From a virus: a stretch of DNA of 57,732 nucleotides. Position numbers and translations under genes: made by a program. This document shows positions 39,386-47,711 of the stretch, in pieces (the stretch's first letter is position 1; every line of letters begins with the position of its first letter). Location: positions 1-57,732 of IMG/VR virus record IMGVR_UViG_3300049793_000038; one strand, given 5' to 3'. Under the pieces are notes generated by a model, which was not told the DNA's origin, did not search any database, and was given only the letters and a program-made list of their open reading frames with translations.

Positions 39386-41455
39386 TTACCTTTTAGCTTC
39401 TTGTTGTGCTTTATTTGTAGACGTGTAGTTACCTGCTTTGGATTTACCAACTGAAAGATTAAGTCCACCAGCACCGGCAGCATTGACAGAGGCATTACCA
39501 CCAGGATCTTTAATACTGATACTGATATCACCACTAACCTTATTGTTTAGGTTAAGCTTACTCGGGGCCATCTTCAAAGGAGGTACTGGAGGTAGGGAGC
39601 CCACTAGAGGTGAGTTAAATAGCTTTGCTTCTTCTGCTCTTCTATTCACAAGACCCTGGAGAACGGCACCTCCACCTTTATTCCAAACTTTAAATTGCTC
39701 ACTAGCCCCTGCCGTATCGCCGGCATTAAGCTTCCTAAGAAGTGTGCTTTTAGCGAACGCCCCTAGACCTATGTTATAACTTAGTGATGTGAGAGCATCA
39801 GATTGGTTTTGATTAATCTTAGTAGTAACTAACTTATTTACGCCATTTGAAAATTTAACACTATCAGCATACAAGAAGGCGTCAGCTTGAGCTTGTGTGA
39901 TTTTCATTCCTGGATGAACGTCGGGACCCGTATGTCCATAACCAATTGTCTGGACACCTACGGCATCACTATAAGCTTTTAATTTGTTACCTTCAAATTT
40001 CTTTATGAGATCAAGGCCACTTGCAGATGGCGCAGTACTTTCCTTGTCTTTCATCTTCCAGTAAGCATCTAGTGTAGGTGCCATCTTTTTACCAGTAACA
40101 GCTCTGCCAAGGTTGTTGACAAATAGGGCAACACCGTCGTTTATGGGTTTCAGGGCTGACCCAACAGCCTCATACGCAGGGGCGGCAACAGATTTAATGG
40201 ATGCTAAACTCTGATCAACTCTACCCATAACACTTTGGGGCCGTCCATCCTTAAATTTACCTTGTTCATCGGTTATACCCATGAAATATCTAAAATCTTG
40301 AAGCATTCCACTCAGTTTAAAAGAGGCTTTATCCAGCATCTCCAAGAATGCATGACCAATCTTGGTGTCATCAACCATAAGCATAAGACTATGCCAGGCG
40401 GCCTTAACTTCCTCTATGTGAGTAATGCCGTAGACCAATGCTGCAAAGGCACCTGCAATTAAGCCAGGCCAGCCAAGAAACATAAGTCCAGCAACTGCCA
40501 ATTTAGCAACTAAGGCTGTAAAAATTAGCATAATCCCACCTAAAACAGCCTTTACCTTAAGGCTACCCAGAGTGATGCGTTCCCACATGCCATCCCAAGA
40601 TATGTTCTCACCCTTCTTCAAGGAATCCCTAACACCTTCTATCTCTTTAGCCATGCGAAGCATGGTCTCACCTTTGAAGGCAAAGGAGTTACCAAAAGCA
40701 ACTAAGAATAACTTACCGACACTTTCCTCTAACTCTTTAACTCCCAAGGTCATCCGGTTCATCTTGACCCAGTCTTCATCCTTGAACTTCTCAGCAGAGC
40801 CTCCCCAGACCTTTTCAGCAGCAGTTAGCATTTTAGCTTGAATAGCAACCCAGTTCTTCTCTTGCTGCATATCCTTCTGCATCTGCTTGATTTCTTCCAT
40901 GGTGCCAAGCTTAAGTTCTCTAGCTGTCATCATGAAACCACGCTTACTCATCATGCGTTGAATTTTAGCTGAGGCGCTATCTACCGCAGCTTCATCCCCA
41001 CCCATTTCAGCAGCCATGTCCATACCAAGTTGGGCGGCGCGCATCATGTTCTTTCCAGAGACATACCCAGTCTTCAGCATAGGGGCTATCATCTTTCCCT
41101 TGATATCTTCAACATCAAAAGCCCCAGTCATTGAACCTTTTTCAATTAGATTATCAAGTTCTTTCTTACCAACATTAATACGATCTTTTGCTTTCTCAAA
41201 CATACGATCGTATTTCATGCCTAAGTAATCATCATGAGCACCCGCTTTAGCAAACTCTTTCATCTTACTAAACGCAAAGAAGCCAACCATAGCGGTAGCT
41301 AATCCATTAATCTTGGCACTGGTAGCGGCTGCAATTCTACCGATACCACCCATTTTAGTTTCAATGGCATGTGCAGAAGATTGAATTGATTTTGCTGTAC
41401 CACTAAACTTATCAAGAAGCGTTATGGCTACTTGTACATTACCGCCTTGTGACAT
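39386..41455 (-). CDS. Tail tape measure protein with embedded GH24 lysozyme
   Basis: 689 aa. N-terminal helical part, two to three hydrophobic spans at about 302-345, and a GH24 lysozyme domain at about 478-615. Active-site residues E488, D497 and T503 match T4 lysozyme. The domain is closely similar to the standalone lysozyme gene nearby. It sets tail length and would open peptidoglycan during DNA entry. A charged, Gly/Asn-rich end follows. Position after the chaperone is standard. Confidence 0.93.
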   Translation of the reverse strand: MSQGGNVQVAITLLDKFSGTAKSIQSSAHAIETKMGGIGRIAAATSAKINGLATAMVGFFAFSKMKEFAKAGAHDDYLGMKYDRMFEKAKDRINVGKKELDNLIEKGSMTGAFDVEDIKGKMIAPMLKTGYVSGKNMMRAAQLGMDMAAEMGGDEAAVDSASAKIQRMMSKRGFMMTARELKLGTMEEIKQMQKDMQQEKNWVAIQAKMLTAAEKVWGGSAEKFKDEDWVKMNRMTLGVKELEESVGKLFLVAFGNSFAFKGETMLRMAKEIEGVRDSLKKGENISWDGMWERITLGSLKVKAVLGGIMLIFTALVAKLAVAGLMFLGWPGLIAGAFAALVYGITHIEEVKAAWHSLMLMVDDTKIGHAFLEMLDKASFKLSGMLQDFRYFMGITDEQGKFKDGRPQSVMGRVDQSLASIKSVAAPAYEAVGSALKPINDGVALFVNNLGRAVTGKKMAPTLDAYWKMKDKESTAPSASGLDLIKKFEGNKLKAYSDAVGVQTIGYGHTGPDVHPGMKITQAQADAFLYADSVKFSNGVNKLVTTKINQNQSDALTSLSYNIGLGAFAKSTLLRKLNAGDTAGASEQFKVWNKGGGAVLQGLVNRRAEEAKLFNSPLVGSLPPVPPLKMAPSKLNLNNKVSGDISISIKDPGGNASVNAAGAGGLNLSVGKSKAGNYTSTNKAQQEAKR

Positions 41456-41527
41456 GATTAGTGTATCCTTTTTTAGTAATGTCTGTTATGGGTAGGCTTA
41501 GGTACCTGGAAATAGAATAGGGCACTC

Positions 41528-41593
41528 AGTGAGCTCCCCTGTGATCCCCAGCTGCTACCTACAGCAGCGCATAGCGAAGCTATTAGATGCTAC
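41528..41593 (-). ncRNA. Structured gap before tape measure gene
   Basis: The 138 bases between the tail chaperone extension and the tape measure gene contain nested inverted repeats: GCTGCT-acctac-AGCAGC, ATAGC-gaa-GCTAT (41571-41583) and an outer CCAGC/GCTGG. Next to them is the 16-mer AGTGAGCTCCCCTGTG (41528-41543), the exact reverse complement of 21909-21924. Read on the minus strand this RNA has the same motif as the early leader. Confidence 0.45.
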
Positions 41594-42264
41594 CTAGCTG
41601 GTCCATACAGTACCACTAGCACTGCCGGTATCAGGTGTCGAAGAAGCTTTATTCTGTTCAGTAGTGATCCTGTTTGCAGCTTCAATCCAAACGCCTACTT
41701 CTGTGAGTGGCATATCCATAAAGTCACTTAAGGTTATGCCACCTTTAAACACAATCATAAGGCGCCCGAATATGTAAGGTAATTCTTCCTCGAGTGCTAG
41801 GTCGAAGAAGACACTATAAAAACTGCTAGGTATTCACCCATTAATTTCTCAAAGTCCTCAAACTTAATGGCATCCAGCAGTTTATCTTGTAGTTTTACAC
41901 CAGGGGCTACTTCACAGATACCTGCAGACAACAGTAGTGCTTTAAATTCATTCTCAAGAGCTACTAAGTCAATATCAGACATGTAAAATAAGCTCATGAT
42001 GGTAGGGCCGTCAATCTCCATATCCACTACAGGTTCAGTTGTGGCATTTTCTGCAACAACTGCTGGACGGTCTTGGGTGTTCTTCTGCATAGATAAAATA
42101 GAGCGGAAGTATCCTTGCTTAAGTCTTATTAGACTAGCTCTATGACGACTTGTAGGGGCTAGAAGCTTAAGTTCATAACTAAAGACTTCGTCACCAGCCT
42201 GTGCATATTTGATTGGGTCAGTAAGTTTAAATGTAAATTCTGTTACTGGAAGTTTCTTGTCCAT
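41594..42264 (-). CDS. Tail assembly chaperone, frameshifted long form
   Basis: Where the short form stops at 41797-41799, the -1 frame stays open for 70 more codons, beginning FDLALEEELPYIFGRL and ending at TAG 41594-41596. The shifted frame has a TGA at 41834-41836, so the slip must happen in the last 12 codons. The best candidate site is GTTTTTA (TTTTT at 41818-41822), though it is not a textbook heptamer. Many tailed phages use such a fusion, in which the short form caps the tape measure and the long form recruits tube protein. Confidence 0.6.
41797..42264 (-). CDS. Tail assembly chaperone, short form
   Basis: 155 aa from ATG 42264 (MDKKLPVTEFTFKL), with AAAGG 8 bases upstream; a TTG at 42291 is a weaker start. 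The protein lies between tube and tape measure genes, the place of the G/GT-type chaperones. Its C-terminus (EKLMGEYLAVF) runs into a probable -1 frameshift site. The mini-hairpin at 42285-42297 lies just upstream of its ribosome site. Confidence 0.7.
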   Translation of the reverse strand: MDKKLPVTEFTFKLTDPIKYAQAGDEVFSYELKLLAPTSRHRASLIRLKQGYFRSILSMQKNTQDRPAVVAENATTEPVVDMEIDGPTIMSLFYMSDIDLVALENEFKALLLSAGICEVAPGVKLQDKLLDAIKFEDFEKLMGEYLAVFIVSSST

Positions 42265-42284
42265 GTGTAGTGCCTTTGGTACGC

Positions 42285-42361
42285 GCAGCAAAGCTGCTGG
42301 TTAATCCTCAAGAAAAGTAAGTAGGCGTGGAGGTCATACCTAAATATGAAATCACACGCCT
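42285..42361. repeat. Hairpins between chaperone and tube genes
   Basis: GCAGC-aaa-GCTGC (42285-42297) and a wider AGGCGTG/CACGCCT stem (42323-42329 with 42355-42361) fill the gap between the tube and chaperone genes. The first belongs to the 5-bp/3-base-loop hairpin family. They may tune mRNA stability after the abundant tube gene. Confidence 0.5.
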
Positions 42362-42373
42362 GTATGCGGTTAA

Positions 42374-42778
42374 TTATATTGCTGAGCTGCCAACAAACTC
42401 TAAGTCGATTTCAGAATCTGTACCAAAAGCCACCGTGTAATCACTTGTGCAAAGTGCGTTAGTGATTGTACGTGTAATGGTCTCTCCAGATAGGTTGTCC
42501 TGGCCAGAGATGGTAATAACATGACCATGCTGGTTTGCCTTAATGGCGCGCATGTTAGTAATGTTATCAACGGTTGGTTCAATCTTAAACTTAACAGTTG
42601 AGAGTTTATGCTTAACATCGTCTGCGACGATCTGTTGAACAGCTCCACCACCGCCAGTCTGTACGATAACCTTCTGAGCTCCAAAGCCTTCAGTGAAGGA
42701 TAAAGAGTTAGGAACGTAAGCGATTACTAGATTATCAATAACAATTGACGGGTCTACTATTTTTCTAATTATAGCCAT
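42374..42778 (-). CDS. Tail tube protein
   Basis: 134 aa. Beta-rich, ending with the conserved-looking block SEIDLEFVGSSAI. Size and position, directly after the sheath gene and before the tail chaperone, fit the tail tube (Mu gpM or DUF3277-type). It would stack into hexameric rings inside the sheath. Confidence 0.82.
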   Translation of the reverse strand: MAIIRKIVDPSIVIDNLVIAYVPNSLSFTEGFGAQKVIVQTGGGGAVQQIVADDVKHKLSTVKFKIEPTVDNITNMRAIKANQHGHVITISGQDNLSGETITRTITNALCTSDYTVAFGTDSEIDLEFVGSSAI

Positions 42779-42802
42779 GATTTAGATATTCCTTTCTAAG
42801 GA

Positions 42803-44371
42803 TTAAAGACTTCCGTCAGTGTTAAAGGTTACGCGGATGTTACCAAGGATTTCACGTAATTGGACAACGATTGGCATCATCATATCAATACTAACACGTC
42901 CGTTGGCTAAATCTAAAGTCACGTCTAGATTATCACGATAGAATTTTAAGTTAGCTTCACCGGCACGAGCTAAAACAACCTCACCTAGATCTAAATACAA
43001 GCTGCATAGGAACGCTTTGATACTTGCCTTGTTAGCCATGGTGAAACCAGGAATAAGCCCCTCAGCATCAGTCAAACGACATTGAGCATACTTTGCACGA
43101 CAGTTGTTGAAGTAGTATTCACGAATTTGAGATAGTGTATCTACATATTCCAAGAACTTAAATGAAGTGTTGGGGTTACCGGCAACGTCAGTCATATATG
43201 TAGTACAAACTTCACCAACGATAACAGTGTTATTGGCAATGTTGTTACCAATAGAAGAAACACCAGCAGCTTTCAAGTTCAACATCTGTACCCTAGAAAA
43301 TCCATCACCTTTAGTGATTAGTGGAACGTCCAATAGTGGTGTGTTGAAGTAAGGTAGGGACGCCATGTGCATACCACCAAACTGGTCACGGCCCTGGTCT
43401 GTACCAACAACGAATGGGGCAACGTTAGCACCATCAGTTAGGCGCAATGCTCTAATAGCTTGGAACTTAGCAGCAATAACATCGGGTACTTCTCTCAAAG
43501 CACAGCCTTTAAGTCCGGCACGGTCCACAGCTGGGAAGCCATAACCAACTAATAGCGGTTGGTTTGCAGATGAAAGCCATGTGGCCAGTGTACCATACGA
43601 AGCAGCTTTAGCCATAAAGACAACACCATCAACCACATCATTAGTAACGTTGAAGCGGCCATCCATTAGGGTGTCAATAGTTTCTAGATCCCAAGTTCCT
43701 GGATACAGGATACCTTGCCATCTGTGGCCATCCATGGTATCTTCAATACCTTCAAGATCAGGATCGCCAGCACCGTTGGATATAGCTGTAAGCGTGCAGG
43801 TAATGCCGGCAGGTAGGTCACGAACCTCTAGGGTTAAGCCATTCACAAACGTACCTTTAGATTTAGCTGTGATTGTAACAGCTCCAGCACTATTATCTGC
43901 TGTAAATAAGGAGTTAGTATCTGCAGTAATTTTAGCTTCCAATAAGTCACCAACCTCGGTAGCTGTGTCTTCAGCTGAAACCACTAAAGTGTACTTGTTT
44001 TCTTTCTGTGAGCCAACAACAACTGTTATAGTCCCGCCAGCGGTCGCTTCACCAGCAAATGTAAATATACCAGTACCGGCAGTGCCATCTGCATCTTCTT
44101 CAAAAGCAATGGCATCAAGCGGAGTAATTGGATTGATTGCACGGAATGCTTTGATGACAGCAGATATTTGACTGTCTATACCAAACAATGCATTCCATTC
44201 ACCATCATTACCAATGTCTGGATTTAGATCTCCTGAAGTGGCACTTCCTGTGTCCATCTGTCCAATAACAAGTGTTCTGTGGGGGTAGTTACCAACATCC
44301 TGTTGAGCAGGCAAGATGTTAAACGTAACTGCTGGCATCGAGATCCGGCTCGTATAATTGTTAGTCGTCAT
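42803..44371 (-). CDS. Contractile tail sheath protein
   Basis: 522 aa from ATG 44371 with AAGGAA upstream (a GTG two codons earlier is possible). The N-terminus (SRISMPAVTFNILPAQQDV) and the pattern LVGYGFPAVDRAGLKGCALREVPD are like Mu gpL-type sheaths. The C-terminal region (IREYYFNNCRAKYAQCRLTD ... VVQLREILGNIRV) matches the conserved sheath interlocking domain. It shows the phage is a myovirus. The sheath contracts to drive the tube through the envelope. Confidence 0.9.
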   Translation of the reverse strand: MTTNNYTSRISMPAVTFNILPAQQDVGNYPHRTLVIGQMDTGSATSGDLNPDIGNDGEWNALFGIDSQISAVIKAFRAINPITPLDAIAFEEDADGTAGTGIFTFAGEATAGGTITVVVGSQKENKYTLVVSAEDTATEVGDLLEAKITADTNSLFTADNSAGAVTITAKSKGTFVNGLTLEVRDLPAGITCTLTAISNGAGDPDLEGIEDTMDGHRWQGILYPGTWDLETIDTLMDGRFNVTNDVVDGVVFMAKAASYGTLATWLSSANQPLLVGYGFPAVDRAGLKGCALREVPDVIAAKFQAIRALRLTDGANVAPFVVGTDQGRDQFGGMHMASLPYFNTPLLDVPLITKGDGFSRVQMLNLKAAGVSSIGNNIANNTVIVGEVCTTYMTDVAGNPNTSFKFLEYVDTLSQIREYYFNNCRAKYAQCRLTDAEGLIPGFTMANKASIKAFLCSLYLDLGEVVLARAGEANLKFYRDNLDVTLDLANGRVSIDMMMPIVVQLREILGNIRVTFNTDGSL

Positions 44372-44384
44372 AATCACTTATTCC

Positions 44385-45491
44385 TTATAGTGGTTCATCA
44401 TCGAGATTAATCTGTGTGAGTAATACCTCAACATCAAAATCATTTAACTGGTGTAGGTTTAGATCACGGAAAGCTCTTGTGAACTCTGGATCAACGATGT
44501 CGTTAGTGGTTATATCTGTTACTGCTTCAAATTCAAACTCATGAATATAATAAGAATTTAAATACTGTAGCTGTCTATGTTGTTTGAAATTCAAAGTAGA
44601 TTGAGTTTGATCAACAAAGTATGTGGGGTAAGACTTACCAACTATACTCTTTATCAGGTATCGTGCAACATCGGCCATTAAATCTCTGCCCAGTCTGCCC
44701 GATAGATCATCCTGCATGGGAACGAACACATACACATGTACTGCATTCATAAGCGATTGTCTAAACACAGCCCCAGCATTATTACTAGACACCGGGTCCG
44801 TGATTGTGTACTTAGATTTAGCAGCTGTTACAGACCCCATCACAACAAAGGCCCAGAGAGCATTGGCAGAAGCTTTTGTATAGCTTGCTTGTGCTCGTTC
44901 TAGGCTTGCGGCTGCTGTTATTCTTGGAGGCGATCTAACTACTTTCGAAGGGCCGTAGGCTGTGCCGGTGAAGCTATCTAGGGTAGTGTATGTAAAAGTA
45001 GTTGTTGTTGGTACTGTTAGTATCTTTTGCCAACCGCTAAACCCATATCTCCAAGGTTCCAGTAAGTATCCAAATGTATCATCCTCACCAACAGTTGTAG
45101 GTCCAGTGTTAGGAACTTTAATTGTAAAGGTTCTTCTATTGGGAACACTTAATAGTGTAAATGTACCATTGAATCCTGCATAGCTATTGCCTACTAAATC
45201 TACCGTAGGAAACCATGGAGCTGTCGTTGGATGCTTAGTTAAGTCATGATCTGTAGTTGTAACTACTGTCGCTACCGTTCCTGCCCGTGTTATGGACGTT
45301 ATAGCTGTTTGCCTGGAGGCATTGGCTACATACACATATTTACCAGCAGTAAGTCCATGAGCTGTGGGGGTTACAGCAGTAACTGTGGCACCACCTTTGG
45401 TTAGGCTAGTCAATGGTATATCTGTGGAAAATACATTTGTTAAGCCAGGTAATACTGATTGTATCTGAAATATGATGTCAGCTGCTTTCAT
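44385..45491 (-). CDS. Tail terminator / completion protein with inserted beta domains
   Basis: 368 aa. The position between the HK97 gp10-like gene and the sheath gene fits a tail terminator. Ends have family-like helical segments (LMADVARYLIKSIVGK; FDVEVLLTQINLDDEPL). Residues about 25-190 hold two copies of a small beta module (LTKGGATVTAVTPTAHGL; SITRAGTVATVVTTTDHDL) also inserted in the gp47-like protein. That explains its larger size than typical terminators. Confidence 0.7.
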   Translation of the reverse strand: MKAADIIFQIQSVLPGLTNVFSTDIPLTSLTKGGATVTAVTPTAHGLTAGKYVYVANASRQTAITSITRAGTVATVVTTTDHDLTKHPTTAPWFPTVDLVGNSYAGFNGTFTLLSVPNRRTFTIKVPNTGPTTVGEDDTFGYLLEPWRYGFSGWQKILTVPTTTTFTYTTLDSFTGTAYGPSKVVRSPPRITAAASLERAQASYTKASANALWAFVVMGSVTAAKSKYTITDPVSSNNAGAVFRQSLMNAVHVYVFVPMQDDLSGRLGRDLMADVARYLIKSIVGKSYPTYFVDQTQSTLNFKQHRQLQYLNSYYIHEFEFEAVTDITTNDIVDPEFTRAFRDLNLHQLNDFDVEVLLTQINLDDEPL

Positions 45492-45496
45492 AAGAA

Positions 45497-45889
45497 TTAC
45501 CTTTCAACATATTGTCTTAACCTAATTCCAATGATGTTCTCGAACTGTGTAATGAACTCAGAGAACCCAGCATCTGGCAGGAATGGTCTAGCTAGCATCT
45601 TTGATGTGCCATCTTGTAAATACTGTGCGTATTCAACATTGGTTGTTATTGTTACAGAAGACCAGCCACTTACATGATCAGCAATAGATCCCATCAACAT
45701 GCCTGAGGCCACACCAGGAAACCCCCCAGGGCTGCTAGGACTGCCAGCAGACTCCATGCCTTCATGTATGCGCTCAACCCACTTGGTTCCTATTTCATTC
45801 ATGGCTGTTTGCAGTGGAGTTTTTAATGTGTTAAGCTTATTGATTGACTTCATCAAGCCATCCATACCACTTACTGTAACACTTATCAT
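45497..45889 (-). CDS. HK97 gp10-family head-tail protein
   Basis: 130 aa. The end has the recognisable YAQYLQDGTSKMLARPFL motif of HK97 gp10-like proteins, which act at the head-tail joint or tail end. The N-terminal helix matches that family as well. Overlaps the upstream adaptor gene by four bases. Confidence 0.85.
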   Translation of the reverse strand: MISVTVSGMDGLMKSINKLNTLKTPLQTAMNEIGTKWVERIHEGMESAGSPSSPGGFPGVASGMLMGSIADHVSGWSSVTITTNVEYAQYLQDGTSKMLARPFLPDAGFSEFITQFENIIGIRLRQYVER

Positions 45890-46299
45890 GTTACAGCATT
45901 CACTTTAGACGCTGCACTAGATGTAGAGCCTGATAGTACAGCTTCTAGTTTTAAGAACTTATTCTGTTCATCAAGGTTAGTGAACCTAAGTATATCGTAA
46001 TACTTACTCGCATAGCTTATGAATGTTTCATTGGTAACATCAGATCTATAGCGAATATAGAATATGTGTGTTGGCTGTACGGCGGTAGCACCACCTAGAT
46101 CAACCCCGTTAATCACTGAAACTGATTTAGGTGTTTCAATCATACTATAGACATCTGCAATTGTTGACAGCACTTCTGTATAATCGAAGTCACCCCCTTG
46201 GGGTGGTGTGAGTACACGTGTGAGTAGTGAGATCTTCCGATTAAGCGAACCAGCACAGAGTGTGTAACAAGTTTTGGAAAGAACTACTGATTTTACCAT
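45886..46299 (-). CDS. Head-tail adaptor / head closure protein
   Basis: 137 aa. Pattern LNRKISLLTRVLTPP...DFDYTEV and the C-terminal YYDILRFTNLDEQNKFLKLE match phage head-tail joining proteins (SPP1 gp16 type). It would close the portal channel and bind the tail. Overlaps both neighbours. Confidence 0.82.
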   Translation of the reverse strand: MVKSVVLSKTCYTLCAGSLNRKISLLTRVLTPPQGGDFDYTEVLSTIADVYSMIETPKSVSVINGVDLGGATAVQPTHIFYIRYRSDVTNETFISYASKYYDILRFTNLDEQNKFLKLEAVLSGSTSSAASKVNAVT

Positions 46300-46946
46300 G
46301 AATATCTCCTATGAGGAGGGTATGGGACTAGTTCAACAATTCTATACGAATCTAATAATCCTCTAGCACCACTTGGGATACCTGTAGCACAAGGTCCGCA
46401 ACCAGCTTCTGCTGTACCGCAGTCTCCACGATTCTCGTATAGGTTGGCAACCATCATGGATATTGCTAGCTTAATAGCTGATGGCACGGATGCAGCTGCA
46501 CCATAACCTGCAGTGAATGTAATTCTAACTGCTTGTTCTTTATTAAAGACTTGTGGCCATATATATGTGGGAGCTAGTTTAATTCTAGAGTAAGCCGGAT
46601 CAAAGACCGTGGTGTATGTTGCAGAAGACAAGAGGGTGTTAACGTTACTTATGTCATCATAATATATATTAGTAATCGCTATTAATGGGGATCTACGCAA
46701 TTCTATGATGTCTTCAAAGTAATCTCGGTATGTGATATATGTTTTAGTTACGAAGTCTCTACGTGTGTAGCGCTCAGCTTGATCTGTAGCGGTTGTTATT
46801 AGAAGAGTTAGTAGAGTGTCATCATCTGAGCCAGTTATTCTTAATAATGTTTTTATCTCTGTTAAAGAAACAGGAAGTTCAGATGCAGCTGTAACTAACT
46901 TATACGGGTAAGCACATGGGGAGGTTGTATCTATATAGGATGACAT
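46293..46946 (-). CDS. Head-tail connector, HK97 gp6-like
   Basis: 217 aa. Characteristic text LTEIKTLLRITGSDDDTLLT, AERYTRRDFVTKTYI, RSPLIAITNIYY and LAISMMVANLYENRGDC belongs to the gp6-like connector/DNA packaging family. It forms the ring under the portal. Located as expected before the head closure gene. Confidence 0.9.
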   Translation of the reverse strand: MSSYIDTTSPCAYPYKLVTAASELPVSLTEIKTLLRITGSDDDTLLTLLITTATDQAERYTRRDFVTKTYITYRDYFEDIIELRRSPLIAITNIYYDDISNVNTLLSSATYTTVFDPAYSRIKLAPTYIWPQVFNKEQAVRITFTAGYGAAASVPSAIKLAISMMVANLYENRGDCGTAEAGCGPCATGIPSGARGLLDSYRIVELVPYPPHRRYSW

Positions 46947-47079
46947 GTGTGAACTCCACTAAAGTTAGCTTAAAATGAGGAATGCTAGTTAACGTCCAGT
47001 ATTAAGACGTGCACATGTGGGGCGTTAAGTCCACCTCCAGCGATCAATCACGCTGTACTACTCTATACGAATGTGCAGT

Positions 47080-47216
47080 TGGCCCCATCGGGACTCGAAC
47101 CCGAATTCCCTTCCCTACAAGCACGGAAGGATCCTTATTACTGCTCATGTCTTACGACATCTCAGATTTCCCATAGTGAGCGGTTTACAACTTCCAGCTC
47201 ATTAGACGATAGGGTC
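47080..47216 (-). tRNA. tRNA-like element with enlarged D-loop, probably degenerate
   Basis: On the minus strand the 3' half is a clear tRNA: anticodon-arm-like CTTCC/GGAAG, five-base variable region GGAAT, T-arm TCGGG-TTCGAGT-CCCGA, then TGGGGCC and A. The 5' end GACCCTA pairs with TGGGGCC save one A-C mismatch. ATCGTCTAATG follows, as in tRNA-Glu-like genes. However, about 60 extra bases sit between, with TGAGC/GCTCA and ATGTC-GTAA-GACAT hairpins, and the anticodon-like loop is 10 bases, not 7. No CCA is encoded. The next gap (46947-47079) has more inverted repeats and no gene. Confidence 0.5.
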
Positions 47217-47227
47217 ATATTTTAAAT

Positions 47228-47698
47228 TTAAACGCCGTATGCAAACCAATGAATCACTTGGCCTTCTACAGTGTTATAAGTTGAACCATCAGCCACTACT
47301 AAATTACCTCCAGTGAAGGTTACATCAGCATCTGCTGTTACCACGTTATTTGTAGCATCTAAAACCATTACTTGAACAGTTGCAACAGTAGTTAAACCAG
47401 TTGCGATTGTCAAAGTATTAGCAACAGCCTCACCTGCGGTAGTACTGTGAGCACCCGCGGCAATAAGCTTTCCAGCTACAGGAGCTGCTACAACATAACC
47501 AGCTGTGTTCACTCCATCAATAGTGTTAAGTTCAGCAGCTGATGCTGTTACATCTGTGCTGAGCATGTTGTTAATGTCATCTGCTGTTGCAGTAACAGCA
47601 GTTCCACCTATTTTCCAGGTTCCGTCTAGGTTAAGTACGTTATCCGTACCTCCCCCAGCTGGTTGTGAGAAATAGTTTGCAGAAGTATTATTAGCCAT
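47228..47698 (-). CDS. Small structural, decoration-like protein
   Basis: 156 aa, rich in Ala, Thr, Val and Asn, poor in Lys, with repeated strand-like segments (TADDINNMLSTDVTASAAELN). The TAAELNxIDGV-type motif is widespread in phage fibre and decoration proteins. Located beneath the major capsid gene, so a head-surface or fibre role is likely. Not proven. Confidence 0.65.
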   Translation of the reverse strand: MANNTSANYFSQPAGGGTDNVLNLDGTWKIGGTAVTATADDINNMLSTDVTASAAELNTIDGVNTAGYVVAAPVAGKLIAAGAHSTTAGEAVANTLTIATGLTTVATVQVMVLDATNNVVTADADVTFTGGNLVVADGSTYNTVEGQVIHWFAYGV

Positions 47699-47711
47699 CT
47701 TTATCTACTCC

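Noticed and set aside
43581-44171. 196-codon plus-strand ORF within the sheath gene
   Set aside because: Antisense shadow of a well-supported sheath gene with no ribosome site or operon context.
47080-47216. attP site in a tRNA 3' end (temperate phage)
   Set aside because: No integrase, excisionase or repressor gene is visible, and the tRNA resemblance extends over the whole molecule, including the 5' acceptor strand.
47080-47216. tmRNA
   Set aside because: Too short, no convincing tag reading frame with a resume codon, and no pseudoknot pattern.
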